The notes under the pieces are model-generated. The model was not told the origin of the DNA, made no database searches, and was given only the letters and a program-made list of their open reading frames with translations. Shown here in pieces: positions 34,024 to 42,469 of a stretch of DNA of 64,000 nucleotides (position 1 is its first letter; every line of letters starts with the position of its first letter). The DNA comes from Bacillus sp. THAF10 (GTDB taxonomy: Bacteria; Bacillota; Bacilli; Bacillales; Bacillaceae_I). The DNA is taken from the NCBI RefSeq assembly GCF_009363695.1, contig NZ_CP045403.1:3106001-3170000 (forward strand), read 5' to 3'. Made by a program: the position numbers and the translations under genes.

Positions 34024-34497
34024 TTACCCAAATACTTTCTTCAAATCCTCTTTATCCTGTTCCAACCAGAAACGCATTAAACGCTTTGCACCCTCTAAGT
34101 CATGTAACTTAGCCTGGCCGCATTGCTTTTCGTTTGCCGCTGGAATCTCTTCAATTTGAACAGCGTCGTTTAATGTGTCTTCCATAAGGTCCACAATCTC
34201 ATCTACTGTCGGCTCGCCGCTCACCACGAGATAGTATCCTGTTTGACAACCCATTGGAGAAATGTCGATAATATCAAAGTGGCTATACTTTTCCGCATGT
34301 GTACGAATGTTAAATGCCAATAAATGCTCTAGAGTATGAATCGCATCTGGCTTCATTGCCTGTTTATTAGGCTGGCAAAAACGGATATCATATTTATTAA
34401 CAACACCATCTGTTCCGACCTTGTGGACTCCACAATGACGAACGTAAGGGGCTTTTACTGCATCATGATCTAATTCAAAACTTTCAACTGAAGGCAT
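34024..34497 (-). CDS. luxS: S-ribosylhomocysteine lyase (autoinducer-2 synthase)
   Basis: 157 residues. Metal ligands His54 and His58 (HTLEH, with Glu57) and Cys126, plus catalytic Cys84 (SPMGCQTG), are all present. It splits S-ribosylhomocysteine to homocysteine and DPD, the precursor of autoinducer-2, within the activated methyl cycle fed by metK. AGGGAG precedes the ATG. Monocistronic, followed by its terminator and the repeat array. Confidence 0.96.
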   Translation of the reverse strand: MPSVESFELDHDAVKAPYVRHCGVHKVGTDGVVNKYDIRFCQPNKQAMKPDAIHTLEHLLAFNIRTHAEKYSHFDIIDISPMGCQTGYYLVVSGEPTVDEIVDLMEDTLNDAVQIEEIPAANEKQCGQAKLHDLEGAKRLMRFWLEQDKEDLKKVFG

Positions 34498-34585
34498 AAT
34501 TGCACTCTCCCTTTTTCAAAGTTATTTACATTATAACACAATTTTAATTCCAATTAAATTTATCTGATTTATATGTTTTATTACT

Positions 34586-34771
34586 ATGCTCTTTTCCAAA
34601 AGATTGTTGCTATTAACAAGGAAAAAGTCGGTTTTAAGACTTTTTCCAGTCATCATTTGAAGAAAAATTTCTACATATTTTAAACTTCCTCGACGAAAAG
34701 AGCACGACAGCAACATTGATTACGGGTGTCTTACCTATACGCAGTAGTAACAAATTATGCGAAAACAGCTT
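34586..34771 (+). repeat. Dispersed structured repeat, copy 3 (full length)
   Basis: Box A GCTCTTTTC (34588-34596), box B GTTGCT (34606-34611), a perfect internal hairpin GGAAAAAGTC/GACTTTTTCC (34620-34647), box A' GAAAAGAGC (34695-34703) and box B' AGCAAC (34709-34714). The end is GCGAAAACAGCTTA. It fills the gap between luxS and yidD; nothing else is seen there. Confidence 0.85.
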
Positions 34772-34799
34772 ATTATTAACTTACTTGAGGTGAAAAAAT

Positions 34800-35021
34800 T
34801 TGAAACATGTCTTTTTAGCAATAATAAAATTTTATCGAAAATTCATATCACCGCTGACTCCTCCAACCTGCCGTTTCTATCCAACATGTTCCCAGTATGG
34901 TCTTGAAGCGATAAGCAGATTTGGCGCCCTCAAAGGTGGCTGGTTGACACTCCGAAGAATCACAAAATGCCACCCGTTTCATCCAGGTGGCATCGATCAT
35001 GTTCCAGAGAAAAAAGATTAA
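34800..35021 (+). CDS. yidD: Membrane protein insertion efficiency factor YidD (YtjA)
   Basis: 73 residues with the whole YidD pattern: an N-terminal amphipathic or hydrophobic helix ([19 protein letters not shown]), [26 protein letters not shown] with its conserved cysteines, and KCHPFHPGG. It sits at the inner face of the membrane and aids YidC/Sec-dependent insertion. TTG start, seven bases after GAGGTG. Its stop codon overlaps that of the convergent ytiB. Confidence 0.9.
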   Translation: MKHVFLAIIKFYRKFISPLTPPTCRFYPTCSQYGLEAISRFGALKGGWLTLRRITKCHPFHPGGIDHVPEKKD

Positions 35022-35584
35022 TTTTCGTAACCATTCACAACTAAGTCTAATTTCCCTGTATGTGGGTCAATGACAAGCCCATGTACAGGTACTCCTTTTG
35101 GCATGAGGGGATGGTTTGCAACCATGTCCACACTTTGGCGCACGCTTTCCTCCACGCTGTCAAACCCCTTTAAAAATCCATTTACATCTATTCCTGCATA
35201 CTTTAAATCTTCAATAGTGTCACTTGTGACGCCTCTTGCTTCCATTTTTTCACGCATGCCTTCTGGGTTGATTTTCCCCATTCCGCAATCATGGTGACCT
35301 ACAACCAACACTTCATCTGCCTTCAATTCAAACACAGCGACAAGGATGCTTCTCATAATACTTCCAAATGGATGAGAAACGATTGCTCCAGCATTTTTGA
35401 CAATCTTCATGTCGCCATGCTTTAGATTCATCGCTTTTGGTAATAGATCCATTAATCTGGTGTCCATACAAGATAAAACAACTAGTTTCTTATCTGGGAA
35501 TTTCGTGGTTTGGTATTGTTTATACTCTTCCTTATCAACAAACTCCAAATTATGATCCAAAATTTGTTCCAGTAGTCTCATCAT
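35018..35584 (-). CDS. ytiB: Beta-class carbonic anhydrase YtiB
   Basis: 188 residues. Zinc ligands Cys39, His97 and Cys100 (SCMDTRL and GHHDCGM) and the catalytic dyad Asp41-Arg43 are present. It hydrates CO2 to bicarbonate in the cytoplasm. The length and VVNGYE ending match the small type found in B. subtilis YtiB. AGAGG lies four bases before the first ATG and seven before the second. Converges on yidD with overlapping stops. Confidence 0.93.
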   Translation of the reverse strand: MMRLLEQILDHNLEFVDKEEYKQYQTTKFPDKKLVVLSCMDTRLMDLLPKAMNLKHGDMKIVKNAGAIVSHPFGSIMRSILVAVFELKADEVLVVGHHDCGMGKINPEGMREKMEARGVTSDTIEDLKYAGIDVNGFLKGFDSVEESVRQSVDMVANHPLMPKGVPVHGLVIDPHTGKLDLVVNGYEN

Positions 35585-35702
35585 AAAACCTCTTTCTCCA
35601 TTAAAAGATTATTATCCACTCTTCCAATATGACAAAGTTTCATTAAAATAACAATAATTTTAGTGTTGTTTTCTATTGTATACTTTAGTAGTATTATTTT
35701 AT

Positions 35703-35723
35703 AAATCGTAAAGATTACGTTTT
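35703..35723 (+). promoter_or_regulatory. Zur-type box upstream of the first COG0523 gene
   Basis: AAATCGTAAAGATTACGTTTT matches the B. subtilis Zur box (AAATCGTAATnATTACGATTT). It overlaps a likely -10 TATAAA (35700-35705), with TTGTAT about 18 bases further upstream, and lies 18 bases before the start codon. Confidence 0.85.
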
Positions 35724-35740
35724 AAAAAGAAAGGATGTTT

Positions 35741-36931
35741 ATGAATTTGACTACTAAAATACCTGTTACCGTGTTAAGCGGATATCTAGGAGCCGGGAAG
35801 ACTACTCTTTTAAATCATATTCTTGCTAATAGAGAAGGGTTGAAAGTTGCCGTTATTGTAAATGATATGAGCGAAATCAATATAGATGCAGCGCTGGTTC
35901 AGCAAGGTGGTTTTACCAGAACAGAAGAAAAGCTAGTAGAAATGCAGAACGGTTGTATTTGCTGTACGTTGAGAGAGGATTTAATGAAAGAAGTCGAGCG
36001 CCTCGTTGACGAAGGCAATATTGATTACATTGTTATTGAATCCTCGGGAATAAGTGAGCCTATTCCAGTTGCACAAACCTTTACATACCTAGACGAAGAG
36101 TTGAATATTGACCTTTCAAGCAAATGCAGACTTGATGCGATGATTACCGTAGTAGATGGATATCGTTTTTATGGTGATTATCAGTCTGGAGAAAGTTTGC
36201 TTGATCGAAAACAAGGTACAGATGAACACGACACTCGGGAAGTTTCTGACCTGTTAATGGATCAAATTGAATTTGCTGATATTCTTTTATTGAACAAAAC
36301 AGATCTACTAGAGCCACAATATGTTGCAGACTTTCAAGCATTATTACGAAAGATTAACCCAGAAGCGATGATCATCCCAACTACAAATAGTGAGGTTAGC
36401 TTGGATGCTATTCTCAATACGAACAGGTTTGATTTTGAAAAAGCGAGTCAAGCCGCTGGATGGATAAAGGAGCTGAACGAAGAGCACACACCTGAGACTG
36501 AAGAATATGGGATTTCCTCCTTTGTGTACCGCCGTCAAAGGCCCTTCCACCCAGAACGCTTCATGAAATGGATGAATAATTGGCCGGAAGAAATTGTTCG
36601 CGCAAAAGGGTTTTTCTGGTTGGCTTCCCGTAACAACATGGCCGGCCTCCTTTCTCAGGCTGGTGCCTCTATTATGCTTCAAGGCGCTGGAGAATGGGTT
36701 GCTAGCTATAGTGAACAAGAAAAACAACAAACATTAAAAGAAGAACCAGAGCTTCTTCAGAAATGGCATCCTACCTTTGGTGATAGAATGACAGAGCTAG
36801 TCTTTATCGGTATTGACATGGAACAAAAACTTATTGAACGGTCTCTAGATACATGCCTGCTCACAGAAAAAGAAATGTTAGAAGATTGGTCGGAGTTCCA
36901 TGATCCAATACCACCCTTTGTAAACGAATAA
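35741..36931 (+). CDS. ZagA/YciC-like COG0523 zinc-metallochaperone GTPase
   Basis: 396 residues from the second ATG, six bases after GAAAGG. G3E GTPase: Walker A GYLGAGKT (14-21), the COG0523 metal motif CICC (72-75) and NKTDLLE as NKxD. The C-terminal domain has [22 protein letters not shown], closely matching B. subtilis YciC (ZagA), induced by zinc starvation and proposed to deliver zinc to FolE2-type enzymes. A Zur box in the promoter supports this role. Confidence 0.9.
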   Translation: MNLTTKIPVTVLSGYLGAGKTTLLNHILANREGLKVAVIVNDMSEINIDAALVQQGGFTRTEEKLVEMQNGCICCTLREDLMKEVERLVDEGNIDYIVIESSGISEPIPVAQTFTYLDEELNIDLSSKCRLDAMITVVDGYRFYGDYQSGESLLDRKQGTDEHDTREVSDLLMDQIEFADILLLNKTDLLEPQYVADFQALLRKINPEAMIIPTTNSEVSLDAILNTNRFDFEKASQAAGWIKELNEEHTPETEEYGISSFVYRRQRPFHPERFMKWMNNWPEEIVRAKGFFWLASRNNMAGLLSQAGASIMLQGAGEWVASYSEQEKQQTLKEEPELLQKWHPTFGDRMTELVFIGIDMEQKLIERSLDTCLLTEKEMLEDWSEFHDPIPPFVNE

Positions 36932-36967
36932 AGAAACAATTTTACAATAATTTAATTTCCTGTTCTC

Positions 36968-36988
36968 AAATCGTAACAATTACGATAT
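36968..36988 (+). promoter_or_regulatory. Zur-type box upstream of the ZnuA-like gene
   Basis: AAATCGTAACAATTACGATAT is the best of the three Zur-type matches. It overlaps a TATAAT -10 (36986-36991), with TTCTCA 17 bases upstream of it as a weak -35. Confidence 0.9.
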
Positions 36989-37022
36989 AATTACCTAGGA
37001 TAAAAAATGAAAGGAGACAACA

Positions 37023-38171
37023 ATGAAAACAAAATCTATTTTTGTCATCACGATGCTTACGGTTTTCACTTTTTTAATCGGTTGTAATTCGGACAATTTA
37101 GCATCGGACGGCAGTGAAAAATTGACAATATATACGACTATTTTCCCATTGGAGGATTTTACTAAAAAGATTGGCGGCGACCATGTTGAAGTACAATCTG
37201 TTTTTCCTCCCGGTGCGGATGCACATACCTTTGAACCATCTACGAAAACGATGAGCGAAATGGCTGCAGCAGATGCCTTTATATACAGTGGTGTCGGTGC
37301 AGAAGGATTTGCTGATAAAGCAAAGGATGTTTTAGAAAAAGAAAATGTACTAATTGTGGCAGCTGGACAAGGGATTGAATTGCATAGTGGTGAAGAGCAT
37401 ACCGAGCACGCTGATGAGGCGCATGAAGACGAACATGACCATGAGCATGCTGATGAGGCGCATGAAGACGAACATGATCACGAGCACGGTGATGAGACGC
37501 ATGAAGACGAACATGATCACGAGCATGCCGATGAGGCGCATGAAGACGAACATGATCACGAGCATGCCGATGAGGCACATGAAGACGAACATGACCACGA
37601 GCATGCTGATGAAGAGGAACATGACAGTCATGAAGGACATAACCACTCTGATGGTGACCCGCATGTATGGATTGACCCAGTACTCTCCATTAGCCTAGCT
37701 GAAAACATTAAAAATGCTCTTACTGAACTTAAGCCTGAAGCAAAAGAGGATTTCGAGGCTAACTTCAAAACACTTAAAACTGACCTAGAAGAATTAGATA
37801 AAGAATATAAAGAAACATTAGAATCAGCAGCAACGAATAAAATTCTTGTTTCCCATGCAGCATACGGATATTGGGAAAGCCGCTATGGTCTTGAGCAAAT
37901 TAGTGTGACTGGTCTCTCCCCTTCTCAAGAGCCATCGCAAAAACAGTTAGCAGAGATTATCGAAACTGCTAAAGAAAACGAGATGAAATATGTCATTTTT
38001 GATCAAAACATTACTGGCAAAGTGGCCAATGTTGTTAAAAATGAAATTGGAGCGGAAGCACTAATTCTTCACAACTTAGAGGCAATAACAGATGAAGACG
38101 TGGAAAACAAAGAGGATTATTTCAGCTTGATGAGGAAAAATCTTGATACGTTGAAAAAAGCATTAAATTAA
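37023..38171 (+). CDS. znuA: ZnuA/AdcA-like zinc-binding lipoprotein with expanded His-rich loop
   Basis: 382 residues. Lipoprotein signal with lipobox LIGC (Cys20). The A-1/cluster 9 fold supplies His ligands in PGADAHTFEPS, DPHVWIDPVL and VSHAAYGYW and the acidic ligand in IFDQNITG. The usual His/Asp/Glu-rich loop is enlarged: five 13-residue repeats of the form EHADEAHEDEHDH (about residues 128-192) plus a partial sixth, encoded by 39-bp DNA repeats. It captures extracellular zinc. No ZnuB or ZnuC gene is nearby, so the permease must be elsewhere. A Zur box controls it. Confidence 0.92.
   Translation: MKTKSIFVITMLTVFTFLIGCNSDNLASDGSEKLTIYTTIFPLEDFTKKIGGDHVEVQSVFPPGADAHTFEPSTKTMSEMAAADAFIYSGVGAEGFADKAKDVLEKENVLIVAAGQGIELHSGEEHTEHADEAHEDEHDHEHADEAHEDEHDHEHGDETHEDEHDHEHADEAHEDEHDHEHADEAHEDEHDHEHADEEEHDSHEGHNHSDGDPHVWIDPVLSISLAENIKNALTELKPEAKEDFEANFKTLKTDLEELDKEYKETLESAATNKILVSHAAYGYWESRYGLEQISVTGLSPSQEPSQKQLAEIIETAKENEMKYVIFDQNITGKVANVVKNEIGAEALILHNLEAITDEDVENKEDYFSLMRKNLDTLKKALN
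37404..37598 (+). repeat. 39-bp tandem repeats within the ZnuA-like gene
   Basis: Five 39-bp units beginning GAGCAYG and encoding 13 residues each, nearly identical at the DNA level, followed by a partial unit. Repeat number is likely to vary between strains by slippage or recombination while keeping the frame. Confidence 0.9.
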
Positions 38172-38176
38172 GTAAA

Positions 38177-38202
38177 AAGGCAGTCCAATGGCGGACTGCC
38201 TT
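38177..38202. terminator. Bidirectional terminator between znuA and the second COG0523 gene
   Basis: AAGGCAGTCC pairs with GGACTGCCTT around a six-base loop. T-rich runs lie on both sides, and the genes converge here. Confidence 0.92.
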
Positions 38203-38213
38203 TTATTATAATC

Positions 38214-39179
38214 TTATTCCTTTTTTGTTAACGATTCCCTAAGCTTTTCTACCTTTATTTCGTCAATTTCTTTCCCTATTAAAATAAGGGCTGGTTCTTG
38301 TTTACATGAGTCTTCCTTCACTTTATTCAACATTAAGGTGGCAGCCGCATATTGAAGCTCATACAATCCTGGTGTCTCATCCAGCCGTACAAGCCCTTTT
38401 GTTCTAACTACTTGCTTAGAAAGCTTTTTCAATTCTTTTTCTAGTGAAATTCTGTTTATTGCATTTGGAATGTGTATTTTTACTGCTTCGATATGGTGGT
38501 GATGATGATGATGATGGTGGTGCCCTTGATCATCATGATTTCTATTGGATCCCACTTCCACCACATGCATTCTCTTTTCGAGTAAAATATCTAGTGGCAC
38601 TTCTCCATGGCTTGTCCGGTAAACAGGGACATGATTCTCCAGCTGATCAGCGAGCTTCATTTCTACCTTAATGAGCTCTTTTTCGGAAACAAGGTCCATT
38701 TTATTTAGGATCAATAAATGGGCAGAGGTTACCTGCTCTTTTAAAAGTCCTCTAATTTCTTTAGAGCTATTGAAAAAGCTCTGATATTCAAGATAGTGAC
38801 TTGCATCCACTAGGCTTATCATGGAGTGAAGTTCAAAATGTTCCATGTATGCTGGTGTTAAGAGCACCTCTTTAATTTCGAGTGGGTTAGCGACACCTGT
38901 TCCTTCAATGATTAATACATCGATTTGCTGGCCAATAAATTGATCTAATGTAGATTTCAAATCCTCTTGAATGGTGCAACAGATACACCCATTTAAGAGT
39001 TCTACAACTCTTTCGCCTTGAAACAGATGATCCTCCACATTGGCATCGCCAAGCTCGTTCAAAATAATTCCAGGTTTCAATCCTTGTTGTTTAAAATGTG
39101 CAAGCATATGTAAAAGGACCGTTGTTTTCCCACTTCCTAAAAACCCGCTGATTACATAAACAGGTACCATGTTCTTCAT
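38214..39179 (-). CDS. COG0523 GTPase with polyhistidine stretch
   Basis: 321 residues from the ATG seven bases after GAGGAG; a GTG six codons upstream is the alternative. G3E GTPase: Walker A GFLGSGKT (12-19), metal motif CICC (65-68), NKMDLV as NKxD. A run of ten histidines (220-229) links the GTPase and C-terminal (CobW_C) domains and probably binds metal. It differs from the ZagA-like protein encoded 1.3 kb away, so the locus holds two distinct COG0523 proteins. A Zur-type box lies in the upstream region shared with cydA. Confidence 0.87.
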   Translation of the reverse strand: MKNMVPVYVISGFLGSGKTTVLLHMLAHFKQQGLKPGIILNELGDANVEDHLFQGERVVELLNGCICCTIQEDLKSTLDQFIGQQIDVLIIEGTGVANPLEIKEVLLTPAYMEHFELHSMISLVDASHYLEYQSFFNSSKEIRGLLKEQVTSAHLLILNKMDLVSEKELIKVEMKLADQLENHVPVYRTSHGEVPLDILLEKRMHVVEVGSNRNHDDQGHHHHHHHHHHIEAVKIHIPNAINRISLEKELKKLSKQVVRTKGLVRLDETPGLYELQYAAATLMLNKVKEDSCKQEPALILIGKEIDEIKVEKLRESLTKKE

Positions 39180-39257
39180 TTTTTCACTCCTCTTCACTCT
39201 GCTGTATTTCTTATACCCATTATAACGTTATTTTAATAGAACTGTTGAAAACAGCAT

Positions 39258-39278
39258 AAATCGTAATTGTTACGTTTT
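39258..39278. promoter_or_regulatory. Zur-type box between the second COG0523 gene and cydA
   Basis: AAATCGTAATTGTTACGTTTT is palindromic and matches the Zur box. It lies about 10 bases upstream of a possible -35/-10 pair for the minus-strand gene (TCAACA, 18 bases, TATAAT at 39219-39224) and about 110 bases before the cydA start. It more likely serves the GTPase gene; an effect on cydAB is possible. Confidence 0.8.
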
Positions 39279-39388
39279 AATTATATTATGGAGAATCTTC
39301 GTTTTCAAGAAATTCACCATTCATGCATATTTGGTGGAAAAAAGTGGACTATATACATATATATTCTAGCTTGAAAGGACGTTGGAGC

Positions 39389-40741
39389 ATGGATGATGTT
39401 GTAATCGCAAGGTCTTTATTCGGAACAACAATGGGCTTTCATATCATTTTTGCCACTTTAGGTGTTGGTATTCCACTAATGATATTGATCGCTGAATTGA
39501 TGTATCAAAAGACCAATAATAAAGAATATGCCATCATGGCGAAAAGATGGACGAAAGCGAAGGCTGTATTGTTAGGAGTTGCCATTCCAACCGGTACGAT
39601 TGCTGGTGTCCAGCTCTCCCTTTTATGGCCTGGCTTTATGGAAGTGATCGGGAAAGTAATGGCCCTTCCCTTTCAAATTGAAATTTATGCCTTCTTCATA
39701 GAAGCTTTGTTTATTTCAATCTATGTTTATGCCGCTGACAGGATATCACCATGGATGCGAATTTTAAGTGTAACGCTTGTTACCATTGGAGCTGCAGCGT
39801 CGGCTGTTTTAATTACAAACGTTCACGCATTTGAAGGTACACCTGCTGGTTTTCGAATAGAAAATGGGCAAATAGTGGACGTAGACCCTTGGGCTGCCTT
39901 TTTTAATCCAAGCTTTGTCGTAACAGCAGGACATGTGGCAGTATCTGCTTTTATGACTGGAGCTTTTGTCATTGCATCTGTTGCAGCATTTAAAATGCTA
40001 AGAAATAAACATGACAAACGAGTGTATCAGTTTCACCGTAAAGCATTAATCATGGGACTGGTTGTAGGTGGGATTTTTTCATTCATGACTGCTATTAATG
40101 GGCATGAATCCGCACAGCAGCTTCATCAATATCAGCCAGAAAAGCTTGCTGCAGCTGAAGGGTTATTTGAAACACAATCTCATGCACCGCTGGCTGTAGG
40201 AGGTTTTACAGACCGAGAAACTAAGGAAGTTAAATGGGGCATTGAAATACCTTGGGCGTTAAGCTTTTTGGCAGATGACCGATTTGATACCGTGGTCGTT
40301 GGATTGAATGATTTTCCTGAAGAATATTGGCCACCTCTGTTTGTCCACACTCTGTTTAATGCCATGGTGGGAATTGGTTCATTTTTGATTATGCTCAGTT
40401 TAGTCGGCTTTTTTTGGAGTAAACTTTTAAAAAGACCCACCTTTCCTAAATGGATGATGTGGCTTTTTATTGCAGCTGGACCAATGGCGATGATGGCCAT
40501 TGAGTTTGGGTGGATATTTGCTTGCACAGGTCGTCAACCCTGGGTTATATACCGGGTTATGCTTACAGAGGATGCTGTAACAGGGAATCAAAATCTTGCA
40601 GCACTGTTTATTGCCTTTGCGGCTATTTACGTGCTGTTAGGAGTAGCGGTGGTTCTTGTTCTGCGATATTACTTTAAACGCCATCCTATTGAAGATGAAC
40701 TAAATGAAGTAGATCCTCCATCAGGTGGAGTACATGTCTAA
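39389..40741 (+). CDS. cydA: Cytochrome bd ubiquinol/menaquinol oxidase subunit I (YthA type)
   Basis: 450 residues from the ATG that gives MDDVVIARSLFGTTMGFHII, the usual N-terminus; the open frame starts earlier but lacks support. About nine transmembrane helices. The heme axial His near the N-terminus (GFHIIFATLG) and the GRQPW motif (ACTGRQPWVIYRVML) after a short Q-loop are visible, as in cyanide-insensitive bd-type oxidases such as B. subtilis YthA. It oxidises menaquinol and reduces O2 in the membrane. 15 bases separate it from cydB. Confidence 0.93.
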   Translation: MDDVVIARSLFGTTMGFHIIFATLGVGIPLMILIAELMYQKTNNKEYAIMAKRWTKAKAVLLGVAIPTGTIAGVQLSLLWPGFMEVIGKVMALPFQIEIYAFFIEALFISIYVYAADRISPWMRILSVTLVTIGAAASAVLITNVHAFEGTPAGFRIENGQIVDVDPWAAFFNPSFVVTAGHVAVSAFMTGAFVIASVAAFKMLRNKHDKRVYQFHRKALIMGLVVGGIFSFMTAINGHESAQQLHQYQPEKLAAAEGLFETQSHAPLAVGGFTDRETKEVKWGIEIPWALSFLADDRFDTVVVGLNDFPEEYWPPLFVHTLFNAMVGIGSFLIMLSLVGFFWSKLLKRPTFPKWMMWLFIAAGPMAMMAIEFGWIFACTGRQPWVIYRVMLTEDAVTGNQNLAALFIAFAAIYVLLGVAVVLVLRYYFKRHPIEDELNEVDPPSGGVHV

Positions 40742-40756
40742 GGGAGGTTTTCTCAT

Positions 40757-41785
40757 ATGACGGATGTGATATTAGCAATTACGGTGCTTTGGGGCTTTAT
40801 TTTTATCTATGCAGTAATGGCAACGATGGATTTTGGGGCTGGTTTTTGGTCTATGCTCTATATAAAAAATGACAAAACAAATGCCACCAATATTGCCAAC
40901 CGCTATCTTTCTCCAACATGGGAGGTAACCAACGTATTTATCGTGGCGGTGGTGGTGGCGATTTATAGCTTTTTTCCTAGCGCCGCTTATGCGCTTGGTA
41001 CCATTTTGTTAATACCAGGAAGCATCATTTTGCTACTACTTGCTGTAAGAAGTGGTTTTCTTGTATTTTCCCATATCGTGGAGGACTATGAAAAACCGTT
41101 AACGTATATTTCTGGAGTAACTGGCTTTTTAATTCCAGCGATATTAATCCTTGTTTTACCGATAACACACGGCGGTTTTGTGGATAAAATCAATGGTGTG
41201 GAAACTCTAATGCTTGGCAGACTGTTGAGCAGTCCGCATGCGCTATCCTTTATTCTTTTTGCAGTCAGTAGCACGCTCTTTCTTTCCTCTTTATTGCTTG
41301 CTGATTTTTCAAAGGTCGCAAAGGATCGGCATGCCTATGATATTTATCGAAGAGATGCGCTAATACTAGGACCTGTATCCTTACTTGGCGCCCTTTTAAT
41401 TATGGTTACGATGAGATATGAAGCAAGCTGGTTGTTTAACGGCATGATGGATTATCTTGTTTGGTTAATTATTTCTGCAGGAATGTTCGTTGTCACGGGC
41501 ATTGCTTTAGTACTGCCTGGAAAAAACGGGTGGGCTGGATGGCCTCGCCTCGGCGTGATTTCTGCCTTTATTCAATATGCACTAGCAAGCTATGCGTATG
41601 GCAGAGCCCACCTACCTTATATCATTTATCCTAATGTTACAATTCAGAATGGATTTACAGACCCCGCTTCCTTTCGAGCACTTTTTGTGTCCTATATTGT
41701 GGGGTTTGTCATTCTTTTCCCAGGCTTTATCTATTTTTGGCGACTCTTTATGAAGGATGAACGGTATATCAAAAACGAGCAATAG
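40757..41785 (+). CDS. cydB: Cytochrome bd oxidase subunit II (YthB type)
   Basis: 342 residues, about eight to nine hydrophobic segments. It opens with LAITVLWGFIFIYAVMATMDFGAGFWSML, the typical CydB first helix, and contains YLSPTWEVTNVFIV and RAHLPYIIYPNVT. Forms the heterodimeric bd oxidase with CydA, fed by menaquinol from the men genes in this window. AGGGAGG precedes the ATG. No obvious terminator; the convergent DUF2325 gene begins one base later. Confidence 0.93.
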   Translation: MTDVILAITVLWGFIFIYAVMATMDFGAGFWSMLYIKNDKTNATNIANRYLSPTWEVTNVFIVAVVVAIYSFFPSAAYALGTILLIPGSIILLLLAVRSGFLVFSHIVEDYEKPLTYISGVTGFLIPAILILVLPITHGGFVDKINGVETLMLGRLLSSPHALSFILFAVSSTLFLSSLLLADFSKVAKDRHAYDIYRRDALILGPVSLLGALLIMVTMRYEASWLFNGMMDYLVWLIISAGMFVVTGIALVLPGKNGWAGWPRLGVISAFIQYALASYAYGRAHLPYIIYPNVTIQNGFTDPASFRALFVSYIVGFVILFPGFIYFWRLFMKDERYIKNEQ

Positions 41786-41786
41786 A

Positions 41787-42074
41787 TTAGGCAATAGAAA
41801 TATTTCCGATTACTTTTTGGATGGAACTCCACGACCGTTTACAGTAAAACACGGGCTTATTGCTTTCCTTCGCTTTTTGCTTAATCACTTTTGCAAGGTT
41901 GTGATTAATGTAATCCGTTAAGACCAAAATGATATCAATGTGATCTGGAATCGTTCTTTTTACGACCTGTACCTTCCTCCCATCAATATGTAAAACCTGA
42001 TCAAAGCCTTCTGTTTTCAGTTTTTCTTGAATATTACCTAAGTGGTCTGCTCCCACTACCATTAAAGAGGGCAT
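41787..42074 (-). CDS. DUF2325 domain protein under Fur-type boxes
   Basis: 95 residues covering one DUF2325 domain: MPSLMVVGADHLGNIQEKL at the N-terminus, then DIILVLTDYINHNLAKVIK and KPVFYCKRSW, a Rossmann-like alternation of strands and helices. The biochemical role is unknown. Two Fur-type boxes lie within 70 bases upstream, so iron limitation probably induces it. It ends two bases from the cydB stop, convergently. Confidence 0.85.
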   Translation of the reverse strand: MPSLMVVGADHLGNIQEKLKTEGFDQVLHIDGRKVQVVKRTIPDHIDIILVLTDYINHNLAKVIKQKAKESNKPVFYCKRSWSSIQKVIGNISIA

Positions 42075-42094
42075 TGCTTTTATCTCCTTCCTAA

Positions 42095-42143
42095 TTGAGA
42101 ATTATTCTCTTTCATAGGAACATCATAATTGAGAATGATTCTC
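42095..42143 (-). promoter_or_regulatory. Two Fur-type boxes upstream of the DUF2325 gene
   Basis: TTGAGAATTATTCTC (42095-42109) and TTGAGAATGATTCTC (42129-42143) are 7-1-7 inverted repeats like the Bacillus Fur box core TGAGAATNATTCTCA, spaced 34 bp apart. They cover the region just before the DUF2325 start and about 105-155 bp before the divergent DUF1540 gene. Confidence 0.85.
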
Positions 42144-42248
42144 TTTGTCAACTATTTTTGAAATTATACATCATTTTTCAAATTTAGTATGAAAACTTCC
42201 GTTTTTGTAAACATTATTAACGTATCTTTTGAAAAGGAGGATTTTCGC

Positions 42249-42404
42249 ATGCCAAGAGAAGTACTTTGTGAAGTGAAAAACTGTAATTACTGGGGACAGG
42301 GCAACCAATGCCAAGCAGATGAGATTTATGTTGTGAGTCATAAGGGAAATACGGCTCATGATACAAAAGATACAGACTGCAAAACCTTTAAGCCTACTCA
42401 CTAA
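42249..42404 (+). CDS. DUF1540 small cysteine-rich protein
   Basis: 51 residues with AAAAGGAGG eight bases before the ATG. Four cysteines fall in the DUF1540 pattern: CEVKNCNYWGQGNQCQADEI then DCKTF. The family is common in Firmicutes, often in spore formers; metal binding is plausible. Function unknown. Followed at once by a strong terminator. Confidence 0.88.
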   Translation: MPREVLCEVKNCNYWGQGNQCQADEIYVVSHKGNTAHDTKDTDCKTFKPTH

Positions 42405-42425
42405 TGACGTAGAAGTAAAAATGCG

Positions 42426-42455
42426 AAAAGCCTCAGGGATGTCCCTGAGGCTTTT
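42426..42455 (+). terminator. Terminator of the DUF1540 gene
   Basis: AAAAGCCTCAGGGA pairs with TCCCTGAGGCTTTT with a two-base loop, followed by a short T run. Confidence 0.93.
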
Positions 42456-42469
42456 TATATTAGCTCTGT

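Noticed and set aside
37279..37698. Open frames on the other strand and frames of the ZnuA His-rich region
   Set aside because: They follow from the 39-bp repeat being free of stops in several frames; the znuA frame has the signal peptide and family motifs.
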